Shown: positions 1-8,530, numbered from the stretch's first letter. The stretch is DNA of 13,836 bases from Eubacterium sp. CAG:252 (GCA_000436535.1 FR886256.1:1-13836), one strand, 5' to 3'. The notes: a model not told the origin generated them from the letters alone. Numbers and translations: made by a program.

Positions 1-2
1 AA

Positions 3-84
3 TGGGCGGAGAAGGATTCGAACCTTCGAAGGCAGTGCCAGCAGATTTACAGTCTGTCCCCTTTGGCCACTCGGGAATCCACCC
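3..84 (-). tRNA. tRNA-Tyr (anticodon GUA)
   Basis: Read on the minus strand this folds as a class II tRNA. The acceptor stem GGGTGGA pairs with TCCGCCC (one T-G wobble) and is followed by discriminator A. The T arm is GAAGG-TTCGAAT-CCTTC, the long variable arm contains GGC/GCC, and the anticodon loop CTGTAAA gives anticodon GTA, which reads Tyr codons. The long variable arm agrees with bacterial tRNA-Tyr. CCA is not encoded: the two bases after the discriminator are TT, so the CCA end would be added by tRNA nucleotidyltransferase. The top pair of the anticodon stem is an A-C mismatch (ACAGA against TCTGC), where a G-C pair is more usual. It lies downstream of the polysaccharide unit and has its own promoter candidate at 136-164. 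Further tRNA genes may follow beyond the left edge. Confidence 0.96.
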
Positions 85-135
85 ATTTATCATAAGCAAA
101 CATACATAAATATATTTGCCAACGAAACTTTTTGA

Positions 136-164
136 AGTGTACCATATATAATCATTCTTTGCAA
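136..164 (-). promoter_or_regulatory. Probable sigma-A promoter of the tRNA-Tyr gene
   Basis: On the minus strand, TTGCAA (159-164) and TACACT (136-141) are separated by exactly 17 bases. Each hexamer matches the sigma-A consensus at four of six positions, and a TGG lies directly before the -10. Transcription would start near 129, giving a leader of about 45 bases before the tRNA 5' end at 84. The placement inside an otherwise empty 119-bp gap directly before a stable RNA gene supports it. This is a visual match, not a mapped start. Confidence 0.6.
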
Positions 165-203
165 GTCTTTTTTTGCATTTTTAATATAAGCAGCACAAAC
201 TCA

Positions 204-1112
204 CTAATATCTCATCTCTATCGATGTTATCCTGAAGCCCTTGTACTTCTTAAAGTTGTCGTTTCCGATACTGTTCATATAATTGTATATACTTACTGTT
301 TCCTCCGGAACAAATGTAAGCTTTACAAGTCCGTCCTCACCGATTGCGCTCACAGGAATAATGAGTACATTGCGGTTATCATTGACCTTATCTACTCTTA
401 TTCTGTCACCATATTCATTCTTGTGGTAAGTTACAGCCTCCTCTGCCTCATCATAAGCCTCAATAGTTCCTATATAAGTATCATTGGCATACACCTTTGT
501 CGCAGTATTATAACTTGCACCATATACATCAAGCACAACATCCGATGGCACATTTACAGTAAATCTATAGTAAAGAGAAGCCTCCTTGCTGTCTGTTGTA
601 TATATGCCTGTGTGCAGTGAATAAAAGCCCTTACTATATCTGTATGGAATGTGAAGGTCGACAGTCTTTTCACTGCTGTCAGTATCAGTGTCCGTATCCC
701 CTGCCTTATCAGCAGCATTATCCTGTGAATAACTGCTCTGTGCGGCAAGCATTTTCTGGAAATACTTATCTATGGCTGAATCTCTGTTAGACTCGACTTT
801 ATCCTTATCAGACTCCTTATCATCTGCCTCATCGCTCTCATCACGGTACGATGGGTCGCCATAGAGCTTCTCCTCCTCTAACAGCCTTTTATACTCATCA
901 AGCTTTGATGTATCATATATGTCAACATCGCCAAAGCTGTAGTCAAGCCCGTGTTCTCCCGGCCATCTTGACAGCTCATCGTCAACATAATACAGGTCGT
1001 ACTCCTTGGAAACCTCACGTTTCTGACCTAATACAAGAGTAGCAAGATAAAATACTGCAAGTGCAGCCGTAATAACATAACATATTCCATTAATTATCTT
1101 TTTATTTTTCAT
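204..1112 (-). CDS. Membrane-anchored extracytoplasmic protein of unknown function
   Basis: I do not recognise the family. The 302-residue product has one N-terminal hydrophobic segment (about residues 7-28) after a short positive stretch (MKNKK). This suggests an uncleaved signal anchor with the bulk outside the cell. Residues about 30-90 are rich in charged and aromatic residues (ELSRWPGEHGLDYSFGDVDI). Residues about 91-150 form a very acidic Asp/Glu/Ser linker, including a TDTDTD run. The C-terminal half (about 150-302) alternates hydrophobic and polar residues with many Tyr, Val and Thr and looks like a beta-sandwich. The start is supported by GAGG seven bases upstream. It is the last gene of the glycan unit, 38 bp after the PIG-V-like transferase. 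A role in handling, retaining or modifying the finished polymer is a guess from position; no catalytic motif is visible. Confidence 0.85.
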   Translation of the reverse strand: MKNKKIINGICYVITAALAVFYLATLVLGQKREVSKEYDLYYVDDELSRWPGEHGLDYSFGDVDIYDTSKLDEYKRLLEEEKLYGDPSYRDESDEADDKESDKDKVESNRDSAIDKYFQKMLAAQSSYSQDNAADKAGDTDTDTDSSEKTVDLHIPYRYSKGFYSLHTGIYTTDSKEASLYYRFTVNVPSDVVLDVYGASYNTATKVYANDTYIGTIEAYDEAEEAVTYHKNEYGDRIRVDKVNDNRNVLIIPVSAIGEDGLVKLTFVPEETVSIYNYMNSIGNDNFKKYKGFRITSIEMRY

Positions 1113-1150
1113 ATATAATCCTCATTTTTATCAACACCTGTGGTTTTACG

Positions 1151-2344
1151 TTAAGCTGTAAATGCGTTGACACCAGCCGTAAACCACAACCATATAAGAA
1201 ACGCCTCCATAATGACAACAAGCGCTGTTGCACAAAGCTTGATGTCCTTCTTATCTGCAAGATAATCATATATACCTATAAATATTACATAGCTTCCAAC
1301 GATAAAACGGCACATTGACATAACACCGCCTGTTAAAGGAATAACTAAGGTTATGGCTGCAAATACAACCTCCTCATAGTATCCCTTCTTAAGCATATAT
1401 ATGTATACAACTATTGCCATGATAACGACAAGTGGAATCCAGTATCTTTCCGCATATATATTATTAAAGAAGTCCCATATCATATTGCCGATATAACCTG
1501 CTCCATCTTCTCTCCACGCAGCCTGTACGTGTCTGAATGCCCACGCATCGCCGCTTACCCAGTAAAGGTGCAGCATATTTACAAATATTCCTGCCGGACA
1601 TATAAATATCTGAAGAAGTCTTACAGGTGTACACAGTATGTCACGCACAAACAGTCCGAACTTCTTAATACTTATCCTGCCGCTATACGAGTCACGGTAC
1701 ATCCTTACAACCAGTGGGAATACAAGTATAACCCCGACTATTCTTGTACAGCTTGCAAGCATCGCAGCTATGGCTGGTATCCAGTAGCTGCACTCCTTAT
1801 CGCTCTCTTTTTTCAGATAGTAAAAGAATATTGCAATGAGCATCATAAACAAAGTTTCTGAATAAACACAGTGAAGATAGAAAGTGTATGGTCCCATATA
1901 TAAAAGCACTACGGCTATATATCCTAATCTTCCCGGCTTATACAGCCTTACTGTCTTTACCAGATACAGACCTGTCACATATGTAAATATAGAGCTTAAC
2001 AATATTCCTGCCTGCTGGTAGTTAAGAAAAAAGAATATATACTTAAACCATCTTATAAGTACCGGAAACAGCGGGAAGAACGCCCAGTTAGCCTGTCCAT
2101 CCCCTGCTTTTATGCTCTCGACAAGGCTGTAGCCATTCTCTGCTATCTTTATGTACCAGTCTGCATCACCACCAAGAAACATCTTGGCAAAGGTTATATT
2201 ATTGCCAAATGCTGAGTTGGTAACACAGCCTATAAATATATAGAACAGTTTGGAAACAAGAAGGATTACAAACACATCACATGCAAGTTTCCTGTTTTCT
2301 TTGGTAGTCAGTCTGCCCAGCTTATCAGATATTTTCTCTTTCAT
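1151..2344 (-). CDS. PIG-V-like polytopic membrane glycosyltransferase (GT-C fold)
   Basis: The 397-residue product has about nine hydrophobic segments (near 22-42, 104-131, 139-158, 160-177, 187-213, 241-263, 301-318, 326-340, 345-390). It carries the signature of bacterial homologs of the GPI mannosyltransferase PIG-V: an acidic, aromatic first loop GGDADWYIKIAENGY (58-72, with D60 and D62 the likely catalytic acids), FFPLFP (89-94), YSE (161-163), R201 and a late MSMCRF motif. GT-C enzymes of this sort use a polyprenyl-phosphate sugar and act on the outer face of the membrane. The donor sugar cannot be read from sequence; mannose is known only for the eukaryotic members. GGAG lies five bases before the ATG. 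In this unit it probably adds a side sugar or modifies the lipid-linked repeat after flipping. Wzy-type polymerases and YfhO-like enzymes are alternatives, but the first-loop motif fits PIG-V better. Confidence 0.82.
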   Translation of the reverse strand: MKEKISDKLGRLTTKENRKLACDVFVILLVSKLFYIFIGCVTNSAFGNNITFAKMFLGGDADWYIKIAENGYSLVESIKAGDGQANWAFFPLFPVLIRWFKYIFFFLNYQQAGILLSSIFTYVTGLYLVKTVRLYKPGRLGYIAVVLLYMGPYTFYLHCVYSETLFMMLIAIFFYYLKKESDKECSYWIPAIAAMLASCTRIVGVILVFPLVVRMYRDSYSGRISIKKFGLFVRDILCTPVRLLQIFICPAGIFVNMLHLYWVSGDAWAFRHVQAAWREDGAGYIGNMIWDFFNNIYAERYWIPLVVIMAIVVYIYMLKKGYYEEVVFAAITLVIPLTGGVMSMCRFIVGSYVIFIGIYDYLADKKDIKLCATALVVIMEAFLIWLWFTAGVNAFTA

Positions 2345-2365
2345 ACATTCTCCATTTCTACAAGA

Positions 2366-3286
2366 TTATACTTCCTTTTTAAGAAGCTCTACATATCTTC
2401 TCGTTGCATCCTGCCATGTTGGAAGAGGGGTAAAACCGTTCTTTACAAGCTTACTCTTATCAAGTCTTGAATTAAATGGTCTTGCTGCCTTAGAAAGACC
2501 ATACTCTTTTGTTGTCACAGGAATAACCTTAGTATCAAGTCCTGCCTGCTTATATATCTCGAGTGTAAAGTCATACCATGATATATATCCACCCTCGTTA
2601 GTTGCGTGATAATATCCGTACTTGTCAGTTTCTATCATATCAACAAGAAGAACCGATAAATCAAGTGTATAAGTTGGTGTTCCTATCTGGTCGTTGACAA
2701 CTCTTACTGTATCGTGAGTCTTACCCACATTAATCATAGTCTTTATGAAGTTCTTGCCATTGACACCGAATACCCACGCTATTCTTACTATAAAGTACTT
2801 ATCAAGAAGCTCTGATACAGCTAATTCTCCTTCAAGCTTAGTCTGTCCATATACGTTAAGCGGCTTATAATCCTTACAGTCCGGCTCCCAAGGCTTCTCG
2901 CCCTGTCCGTCAAACACATAATCAGTACTTATATATACCATCTTGCAGTCAAGCTTCTTAGCGGCCTTTGCAATATTTCTTGTACCTCCGGCATTGACTG
3001 CACGCACCTTCTCAACCTTGTCATCATCCTCTGCCATATCAACCGCAGTCCACGCAGCACAGTGTACTATAACATCCGGATTAACGCGTGTTATAATCTC
3101 ATCAACTGCCTTTTCATCTGTAATATCCATCTGGACATATTCCATATTAACAACGGCAGTATTATCATCAACACCGCTGTACTCTGGTGCTATGTCGCTT
3201 CCTACTCCTGTGTATCCTCTCTTTGCAAGTTCATTCATCACATCATGTCCCAGCTGTCCTGAAACACCTGTAACTAATACCTTCAT
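2366..3286 (-). CDS. rfbD: dTDP-4-dehydrorhamnose reductase
   Basis: RmlD/RfbD performs the last step of dTDP-L-rhamnose synthesis, the NAD(P)H-dependent reduction of dTDP-4-dehydro-L-rhamnose in the cytoplasm. The 306-residue product is a full-length short-chain dehydrogenase of the extended type. It has a GVSGQLG nucleotide-binding loop (7-13), HCAAWTAVD (75-83), STDYVFDG (120-127), the catalytic Y146-GQT-K150 and the family motif DQIGTPT (199-205). The start has a strong GGAGG eight bases upstream, lying inside the end of the preceding glycosyltransferase gene; only two bases separate the genes, so translation is likely coupled. RmlA, RmlB and RmlC are not in the window and must be encoded elsewhere if the full pathway operates. 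The gene implies rhamnose in the glycan, provided its substrate is the usual one. Confidence 0.93.
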   Translation of the reverse strand: MKVLVTGVSGQLGHDVMNELAKRGYTGVGSDIAPEYSGVDDNTAVVNMEYVQMDITDEKAVDEIITRVNPDVIVHCAAWTAVDMAEDDDKVEKVRAVNAGGTRNIAKAAKKLDCKMVYISTDYVFDGQGEKPWEPDCKDYKPLNVYGQTKLEGELAVSELLDKYFIVRIAWVFGVNGKNFIKTMINVGKTHDTVRVVNDQIGTPTYTLDLSVLLVDMIETDKYGYYHATNEGGYISWYDFTLEIYKQAGLDTKVIPVTTKEYGLSKAARPFNSRLDKSKLVKNGFTPLPTWQDATRRYVELLKKEV

Positions 3287-3288
3287 AA

Positions 3289-4377
3289 TTAATCCTCCGT
3301 TTTTATAAAATCATATACTATCTTTCCCAGTCTTTCTGGCTCGTAGCGGTGTACAACCTCATCATAGGCTGTTTCATCCACATTTGCATTATAATCAGAC
3401 ATAATGTGCGCAAGGTTCTCTATCTGCTCCTGCTCACTGCACCTTAAGTCAAATGTATTGATATTACCATCTGTTATCTCATCAAATATAGGCAGGTTGC
3501 TTGCTATTATAGGCTTGTTAAACCTCATAACCTCTATGACAGGCATACCGAAGCCCTCCGCCTTTGACGGAAATACGAAAGCTGACATTCCTGCATACAG
3601 TTCATGCTTTTTATCGTGTGAAACATAATCAAGATAAGATATATCCTTATCCTTAGCCATTGCACTCTCAACAAGGGAATTAATATCCTCCTCCTGCATC
3701 TTTCCACCAAGTATAAGCTTTTTGGTTCCACCTGATTCTTTATACTTAAGATATCCCTTTATAAGCAGGTCTACGCCCTTACGCTTTTCCATATTGCCAA
3801 TATAAAGGAAATAATCTCCATCCGTATTAACCCATTTTTTCTTAATGGGATTGGATATTATATAGGCATTGACATTCTTTATATGCTTAGCCTCCGGAAA
3901 ATATTTTTCTGTCGTGCGCTTTGTCTGCTCTGAATTATAAAGAATCATATCTGTATGCTTAAGTGTCTTTTTAAGATTGTGCTTAAAGTACAGATTATAC
4001 ACTCTTCCAAAGTATTCCACATATTCTATAGGAAACATATCGTGTATGGTTATCATAGTCCTGTAATTTCCTTTTAAGTCTATAGGAATTATGGTATTTA
4101 CCTCCCAGAATATATCTGGCTTTATAATATCAAGCTGTTTTTTTACAAATGAAAAATAAGAATACACACCAGCACTTCTATATACCTTTTTGCCCTGTGT
4201 ATACACTTCTATGCCTTTATTCTTAAATGACTTTATATACTCACTCTCCGCCACATCTGATATAAGCACAAACTCTATGTCCTTATACTTTATAAGCTGC
4301 TTAAGAAAGTCATTAAGATACATTCCAACACCACTCGGTCTGCTGCCAAGTGTCCTTGCATCAATCGCTACCTTCAT
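3289..4377 (-). CDS. Family 4 glycosyltransferase (GT-B fold)
   Basis: The 362-residue product is a cytoplasmic retaining glycosyltransferase of usual length. The N-terminal domain opens MKVAIDARTLGSRPSGVGMY, the GT4 acceptor-side glycine loop, with HDMFP at 112-116. The C-terminal nucleotide-sugar domain starts with YIGNMEKRKGVDLL (192-205) and carries FPSKAEGFGMPVIEVM (269-284), giving the EX7E pair E274 and E282. The start has AGGAG four bases upstream. It lies 39 bp after another GT4 gene and overlaps functionally with rfbD through a two-base gap and shared ribosome site. It could be a rhamnosyl- or mannosyltransferase, both common in this subgroup, but specificity is not readable. It should extend the undecaprenyl-linked repeat unit. 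Confidence 0.9.
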   Translation of the reverse strand: MKVAIDARTLGSRPSGVGMYLNDFLKQLIKYKDIEFVLISDVAESEYIKSFKNKGIEVYTQGKKVYRSAGVYSYFSFVKKQLDIIKPDIFWEVNTIIPIDLKGNYRTMITIHDMFPIEYVEYFGRVYNLYFKHNLKKTLKHTDMILYNSEQTKRTTEKYFPEAKHIKNVNAYIISNPIKKKWVNTDGDYFLYIGNMEKRKGVDLLIKGYLKYKESGGTKKLILGGKMQEEDINSLVESAMAKDKDISYLDYVSHDKKHELYAGMSAFVFPSKAEGFGMPVIEVMRFNKPIIASNLPIFDEITDGNINTFDLRCSEQEQIENLAHIMSDYNANVDETAYDEVVHRYEPERLGKIVYDFIKTED

Positions 4378-4416
4378 ACCGCTCCTCTGCTTCTATATAC
4401 TACACACCTGCACTTA

Positions 4417-5511
4417 TCAGCCTGCATATCTGTCAAACAGCTTCACAAGCTCTCCTGCCGTTTTTTCCCATGAATACTTTCCAAGCACGGCTTTAGCTGC
4501 CTCTTTTTCCTTTACTGCATCACTGTTATCAAGAAGCTCGTCAAGATTGACCTCTGGCTTATTACAGTTGATATACAGCGCAGAAGTCCCATATATCTCA
4601 TGTAACACCGGTATGTCGCCAAGCACTATGCGCGCTCCCATACACAGCGCCTCCATAGGAGGAATACCAAAGCCTTCATATGTTGATGGAAATATAAATG
4701 CCTTACAGTACTTCATAAGTGCCCTTGCCTCTGCATCCTTTGCATAACCGACAAGCACTATGTTAGGCATTTTTTCTATGCCGGACTTATCGCCTAATGC
4801 ACGTCCTGCAACAACATATGTAACCTCCGGGTGCCGTCTTGCATTTTCAAGTATCCAGCGGAGATTTTTGTTAGGCGCAAGAGAAGCAAGATAGAAGTAA
4901 TACTTACCCCTCTTTATCCTTGATGCATATCTGTCAAATATGCCTTCATCCACATAATCTATATTAAAATGCTGCCATCCGTTTCCGGCAACGACTATAT
5001 CCTTATTCTTAAGCCTGTAGTTGCCAAGTATCTCATTCTTTGAATACTCACTTACTGTCATTATGGCATCAGCCTTTTTAAATGCTTTATCATACATAAG
5101 CTTTCTGAACAGTATTTCATGCCAGTCACCAGGCTCCGTAAAAAAGCCCGGATGGGTCTTAAATGCAATATCGTGTACTGTAACTATTCCATTTTTCATA
5201 AAAAGTGACACCTCATTGCACAGATACACAGGTTTTGCCTTCTGCCTGTCTACATAGCGCTGGAATGTGAGCTGCTCCCACTTTCTTCCTGCCCTGCCTT
5301 TTAGTATCACTATCTTTATGTTATCATACTTAGTCTTGTAACTGTTAATCTCTGCCGAAGTTCCCTCAGAATCTATCTCTGGAACTGCTATCTCAACGTC
5401 ATATGGCTTGTCCTTTACCATACCATCAAGCTTTTGTGTTATTTCTCTTGCGTATCTCTGAACTCCCAGAACCTGTCCGTATAAAAATCTTCCATCAATA
5501 ATATACTTCAT
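4417..5511 (-). CDS. Family 4 glycosyltransferase (GT-B fold), second copy
   Basis: The 364-residue product has the GT4 layout: MKYIIDGRFLYGQVLGVQRY at the N-terminus, HDIAFKTHPGF (113-123), SEYSKNEI (154-161), a C-domain opening at YLASLAPNKNLRWIL (207-221) and FPSTYEGFGIPPMEAL (274-289), giving the EX7E pair E279 and E287. I chose the ATG at 5511, which has GGGGG five bases upstream and gives the canonical N-terminus. An in-frame GTG at 5535 would add eight residues (MKHESGAI) with a poorer site and no family match. Divergence from the neighbouring GT4 is large outside the shared motifs, so it probably adds a different sugar or linkage instead of being a recent duplicate. It acts in the cytoplasm on the lipid-linked repeat unit; donor unknown. 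Confidence 0.9.
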   Translation of the reverse strand: MKYIIDGRFLYGQVLGVQRYAREITQKLDGMVKDKPYDVEIAVPEIDSEGTSAEINSYKTKYDNIKIVILKGRAGRKWEQLTFQRYVDRQKAKPVYLCNEVSLFMKNGIVTVHDIAFKTHPGFFTEPGDWHEILFRKLMYDKAFKKADAIMTVSEYSKNEILGNYRLKNKDIVVAGNGWQHFNIDYVDEGIFDRYASRIKRGKYYFYLASLAPNKNLRWILENARRHPEVTYVVAGRALGDKSGIEKMPNIVLVGYAKDAEARALMKYCKAFIFPSTYEGFGIPPMEALCMGARIVLGDIPVLHEIYGTSALYINCNKPEVNLDELLDNSDAVKEKEAAKAVLGKYSWEKTAGELVKLFDRYAG

Positions 5512-5516
5512 AATAG

Positions 5517-5521
5517 CCCCC
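5517..5521 (-). promoter_or_regulatory. Ribosome binding site deciding the GT4 start
   Basis: GGGGG on the minus strand sits five bases before the ATG at 5511. It favours this start over the in-frame GTG at 5535. Confidence 0.5.
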
Positions 5522-5564
5522 GATTCGTGCTTCACAACCGCTTACTTTTGTTTACTGTCAAAGA

Positions 5565-7433
5565 TTACTTTCGTACATCCAGCTTATATGTTGGAACAAA
5601 CTCTTTAACAAGAGCCTTTATTGCAGCCGCATCCTCATCATATGCAGTTTCCTTAAGTATCTCAAGCTTCTTTTCAAAGTCCTTCTTCTCAAATTCTATC
5701 GGCTTACCTATATGAATAAGCTTATTTTCTGTATCCTGAAGTCCTTCCTCCGCCATAAGAAGCTCTTCATACAGCTTCTCACCCGGTCTTAAGCCTGTAT
5801 ACTTAATCTCCATATCAACGCCTAATGTATAACCTGAAAGACGTATAAGGTTCTTTGCAAGGTCATCTATCTTTACAGGGTCGCCCATATCAAGGATGAA
5901 TATCTCACCACCTTTGGCATAAGCTCCAGCCTGTATAACAAGCGATACCGCCTCAGGTATAGTCATAAAGTACCTTATGATATCAGGATGTGTGACTGTA
6001 ACAGGACCGCCTGCTGCTATCTGCTTCTTAAAAAGTGGTATAACCGAACCGTTACTTCCAAGAACATTACCAAATCTTACCGCAACAAACTCTGTCTGTG
6101 ATATGCCGTTATAATACTGAATAATCATCTCACATATACGCTTTGTCGCACCCATGATATTCGTTGGATTAACAGCCTTGTCCGTACTTATCATAACGAA
6201 CCTCTTTGTGCCATACTTATCCGCCATACGTGCAAGATTCCATGTACCTGCAACATTATTCTTCACTGCCTCATTAGGGCTGTCCTCCATAAGAGGTACG
6301 TGCTTATGCGCTGCCGCATGATATACTATATCAGGTCTGTAGTGTGAAAATACCCACTCTAACCTTGTAGTGTTTCTTATTGAACCTATAAGAGTGACTA
6401 CATTGGCCTCCGGACAGTTCATCTTTAATTCCTGCTGTATATCATAAGCACTGTTTTCATATATATCAAATATAATAAGACACTTTGGATTATGTCCTGC
6501 AAGCTGCCTGCAAAGCTCTGAACCTATAGAACCGCCGCCGCCTGTTACAAGCACTGTCTTTCCTGACACATAACCTAATATCGACTCTGTATCAACATTT
6601 ATAGGGTCTCTTCCTAAAAGGTCGTCCACGTCTACATTTCTGATGTCCTGAACATTAATCTCGCCGTCCATCATCTGGTATACGCCCGGTATAATCTTTA
6701 AGTTACAGTTAGTTTCCTTACAGATGTTAAGTATTTCTCTTTTGGTATCCTGTGAGGCTGACGGAATTGCAAATATAATCTCATCTATATCATAGTATCT
6801 TGCATATTCTTTTATCTGATCTCTGTTACCAACTATCTTTACGCCTCTTATATACTTTCCAACCTTCTTAGCATCATCATCAATAATACAGACAACCTTT
6901 GAATTATCAAGGTATCTTGAGTTGGCTATCTCTCTCATAAGGACATTAGCTGCCTCTCCGGCACCTATTATCATTATCTTAACCTGTTCTGATGTGTGTC
7001 TGTACTGCTGGATAAGTGTTCTTAACATTCTGTACATAAAACGGCTTGCGCACATTGACACAAGAAGGAACACTCCTGTCATAAAGTAACAGGCTCTTGG
7101 AAGCATTTCTCCCATAACTGCTGTAAGGCATATATGCATGCCCTCTGCCACTATACACGCCTCAACTATCTTATACAGCTCTGCTATACTTGCATACTGC
7201 CACAGACTGTGATACATCCTGAAACACCAGAATATAATAAGTGTTATTACCGTAAAAGGAATCCATGTATCCTTAAAGCTCTCTATATACTGCGGCTCAA
7301 TCGCTGCAATATCAACATTAAATCGCATAACAAGCGAAAGTATAACACTGCCATTGATAAGGATAATATCAGTAATTATAAGAAAAAATCGTCTTACAAT
7401 AAGCTGAAGTTTATCTTTTCTTGTTTCTCCCAT
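5565..7433 (-). CDS. Membrane-bound nucleotide-sugar 4,6-dehydratase (PglF/WbpM/CapD type)
   Basis: The 622-residue product is the long form of the family. It has four N-terminal membrane helices (about 13-36, 57-73, 88-107, 114-130), a first Rossmann domain (IIGAGEAA, 155-162) and a C-terminal extended SDR catalytic domain. That domain shows TGGGGSIGSELCRQ (297-310), HAAAHKHVPLME (372-383), STDKAVNPTNIMGATKR (416-432) and RYFMTIPEA (487-495). The usual catalytic Tyr of YxxxK is Met427, with Lys431 kept. This substitution is normal for the PglF/WbpM/FlaA1 family and so is not a defect. Members remove water from UDP-GlcNAc to give UDP-2-acetamido-2,6-dideoxy-hexos-4-ulose; the long membrane forms keep the C5 configuration. 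The gene starts two bases after the GT2 stop, with GGAAGAGG upstream, so translation is probably coupled. The product would feed the aminotransferase at 9353-10564. Confidence 0.93.
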   Translation of the reverse strand: MGETRKDKLQLIVRRFFLIITDIILINGSVILSLVMRFNVDIAAIEPQYIESFKDTWIPFTVITLIIFWCFRMYHSLWQYASIAELYKIVEACIVAEGMHICLTAVMGEMLPRACYFMTGVFLLVSMCASRFMYRMLRTLIQQYRHTSEQVKIMIIGAGEAANVLMREIANSRYLDNSKVVCIIDDDAKKVGKYIRGVKIVGNRDQIKEYARYYDIDEIIFAIPSASQDTKREILNICKETNCNLKIIPGVYQMMDGEINVQDIRNVDVDDLLGRDPINVDTESILGYVSGKTVLVTGGGGSIGSELCRQLAGHNPKCLIIFDIYENSAYDIQQELKMNCPEANVVTLIGSIRNTTRLEWVFSHYRPDIVYHAAAHKHVPLMEDSPNEAVKNNVAGTWNLARMADKYGTKRFVMISTDKAVNPTNIMGATKRICEMIIQYYNGISQTEFVAVRFGNVLGSNGSVIPLFKKQIAAGGPVTVTHPDIIRYFMTIPEAVSLVIQAGAYAKGGEIFILDMGDPVKIDDLAKNLIRLSGYTLGVDMEIKYTGLRPGEKLYEELLMAEEGLQDTENKLIHIGKPIEFEKKDFEKKLEILKETAYDEDAAAIKALVKEFVPTYKLDVRK

Positions 7434-7435
7434 AA

Positions 7436-8530
7436 CTAACCTCTTCCCTGCTTATCCATAAGTCCCATAATCGTTCCTGCCCCATAGCTTATATGCAGCA
7501 TAAGGAATAATACAGGAAGCAGGATATTCGTTATATTTCTCTTACTGCCAGCCTTTATAGACGATACAGCCGCCATAGTACACGCAAGCGTTCCATACAG
7601 CGCCCACATAACTATAGTAAGTGTAACCACTATATTCTTAAGCTTCTTTCTAACGCCTCTGTCATATCTTTTCCTGCCAGTTCTTTCTGTGCATTTATCA
7701 AACAGGCTGTCAGCACTTCCCAGTCCTGCTATCGCAAGCAGCGAGGCTATAATAGCACTCACAAATGCAAATGGCACAAAGTGATATATGCTAAGACACT
7801 TAGGACATACCCTGCTTGTCTTTCCTATCCAGAAGCCATTGGCATACTTCTGCTTAAGCATTGCCTTAAGGCTGCTTCTTGTATACTGGTACGATATAAT
7901 ATCCGGGTCAAAGCAGAGCTTATACCCAGCCTCTCTCATTCTGTAATGTATCTCATTGTCCTCTGTTCTTACAAGGTCTTCGTTAAAAAAGCCGACCTTA
8001 TCAAACACTTCTCTTCTGTATGCCGCATGAAACAGTGACTTTACATAAGTCCTTCCCGGATTGTTCCTGTAATCGGCTATGCTTGAACCAAACATACTGC
8101 TCTCCGCAAGCAGCAGTGTTTCCTTAAATGGTGTTGGTTTATCTATTATGTTAGGTCTTTGTCCGCCACAGATGTACTCTCCTGTATTAAGGACAGCCAC
8201 ATTTTTACTTACAAAATCCTGTGGTATAACTGCATGCGCATCCACCTTTATGATTGCATCGCCCTTATATTCTCTTAAAGCAACATTCCATCCGCTTGGA
8301 AGTGTCTTCTTTGGATTATCAAGCACAACTATCCTCTGAAAGTTTCCTTCGTTTTTCTCTGCAAACTCAAGCATAACAGACTTTGTATTATCTGTTGACA
8401 TTCCATCTACTAAAACGACTTCCATATGCTCATGTTCATAATCCTGCTGGTTTATACACTCAAGTATACCCCCGATGCTGTTTCCTTCATTGTATGCAAT
8501 CACACACATAGTTATAAACAACTTATCCAT
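7436..8530 (-). CDS. ExoA-like family 2 glycosyltransferase with C-terminal membrane segments
   Basis: The 364-residue product has a GT-A domain at the N-terminus: MCVIAYNEGNSIGG (8-21), LVDGMSTDNT (40-49), PSGWNVAL (78-85), the metal-binding DAH at 97-99 in place of plain DxD, and RTEDNEIHYR (188-197) with the probable general base. The C-terminus has three hydrophobic segments (about 250-275, 299-326, 335-357), so the enzyme is held at the membrane with its active site inside. The arrangement and the DAH triplet resemble ExoA of succinoglycan synthesis. It lies 53 bp after the initiating transferase gene and immediately before the dehydratase, so it may add the second sugar to the lipid-linked primer; this is inferred from order only. 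The ribosome site is weak (GGGA about ten bases before the ATG). Confidence 0.9.
   Translation of the reverse strand: MDKLFITMCVIAYNEGNSIGGILECINQQDYEHEHMEVVLVDGMSTDNTKSVMLEFAEKNEGNFQRIVVLDNPKKTLPSGWNVALREYKGDAIIKVDAHAVIPQDFVSKNVAVLNTGEYICGGQRPNIIDKPTPFKETLLLAESSMFGSSIADYRNNPGRTYVKSLFHAAYRREVFDKVGFFNEDLVRTEDNEIHYRMREAGYKLCFDPDIISYQYTRSSLKAMLKQKYANGFWIGKTSRVCPKCLSIYHFVPFAFVSAIIASLLAIAGLGSADSLFDKCTERTGRKRYDRGVRKKLKNIVVTLTIVMWALYGTLACTMAAVSSIKAGSKRNITNILLPVLFLMLHISYGAGTIMGLMDKQGRG

Noticed and set aside
160..177. TGCAA/TTGCA hairpin as terminator of the polysaccharide unit
   Set aside because: The stem is only five AT-rich pairs and the T-run lies on the plus strand, the wrong side for minus-strand transcription.
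3289..5511. Recent tandem duplication of the two GT4 genes
   Set aside because: They share only family motifs; N-terminal and linker regions differ too much for a recent copy.
5565..7433. Met427 instead of the SDR catalytic Tyr as a sign of an inactive dehydratase
   Set aside because: Met at this position is normal in the PglF/WbpM/FlaA1 family, and Lys431 and the TDK motif are intact.
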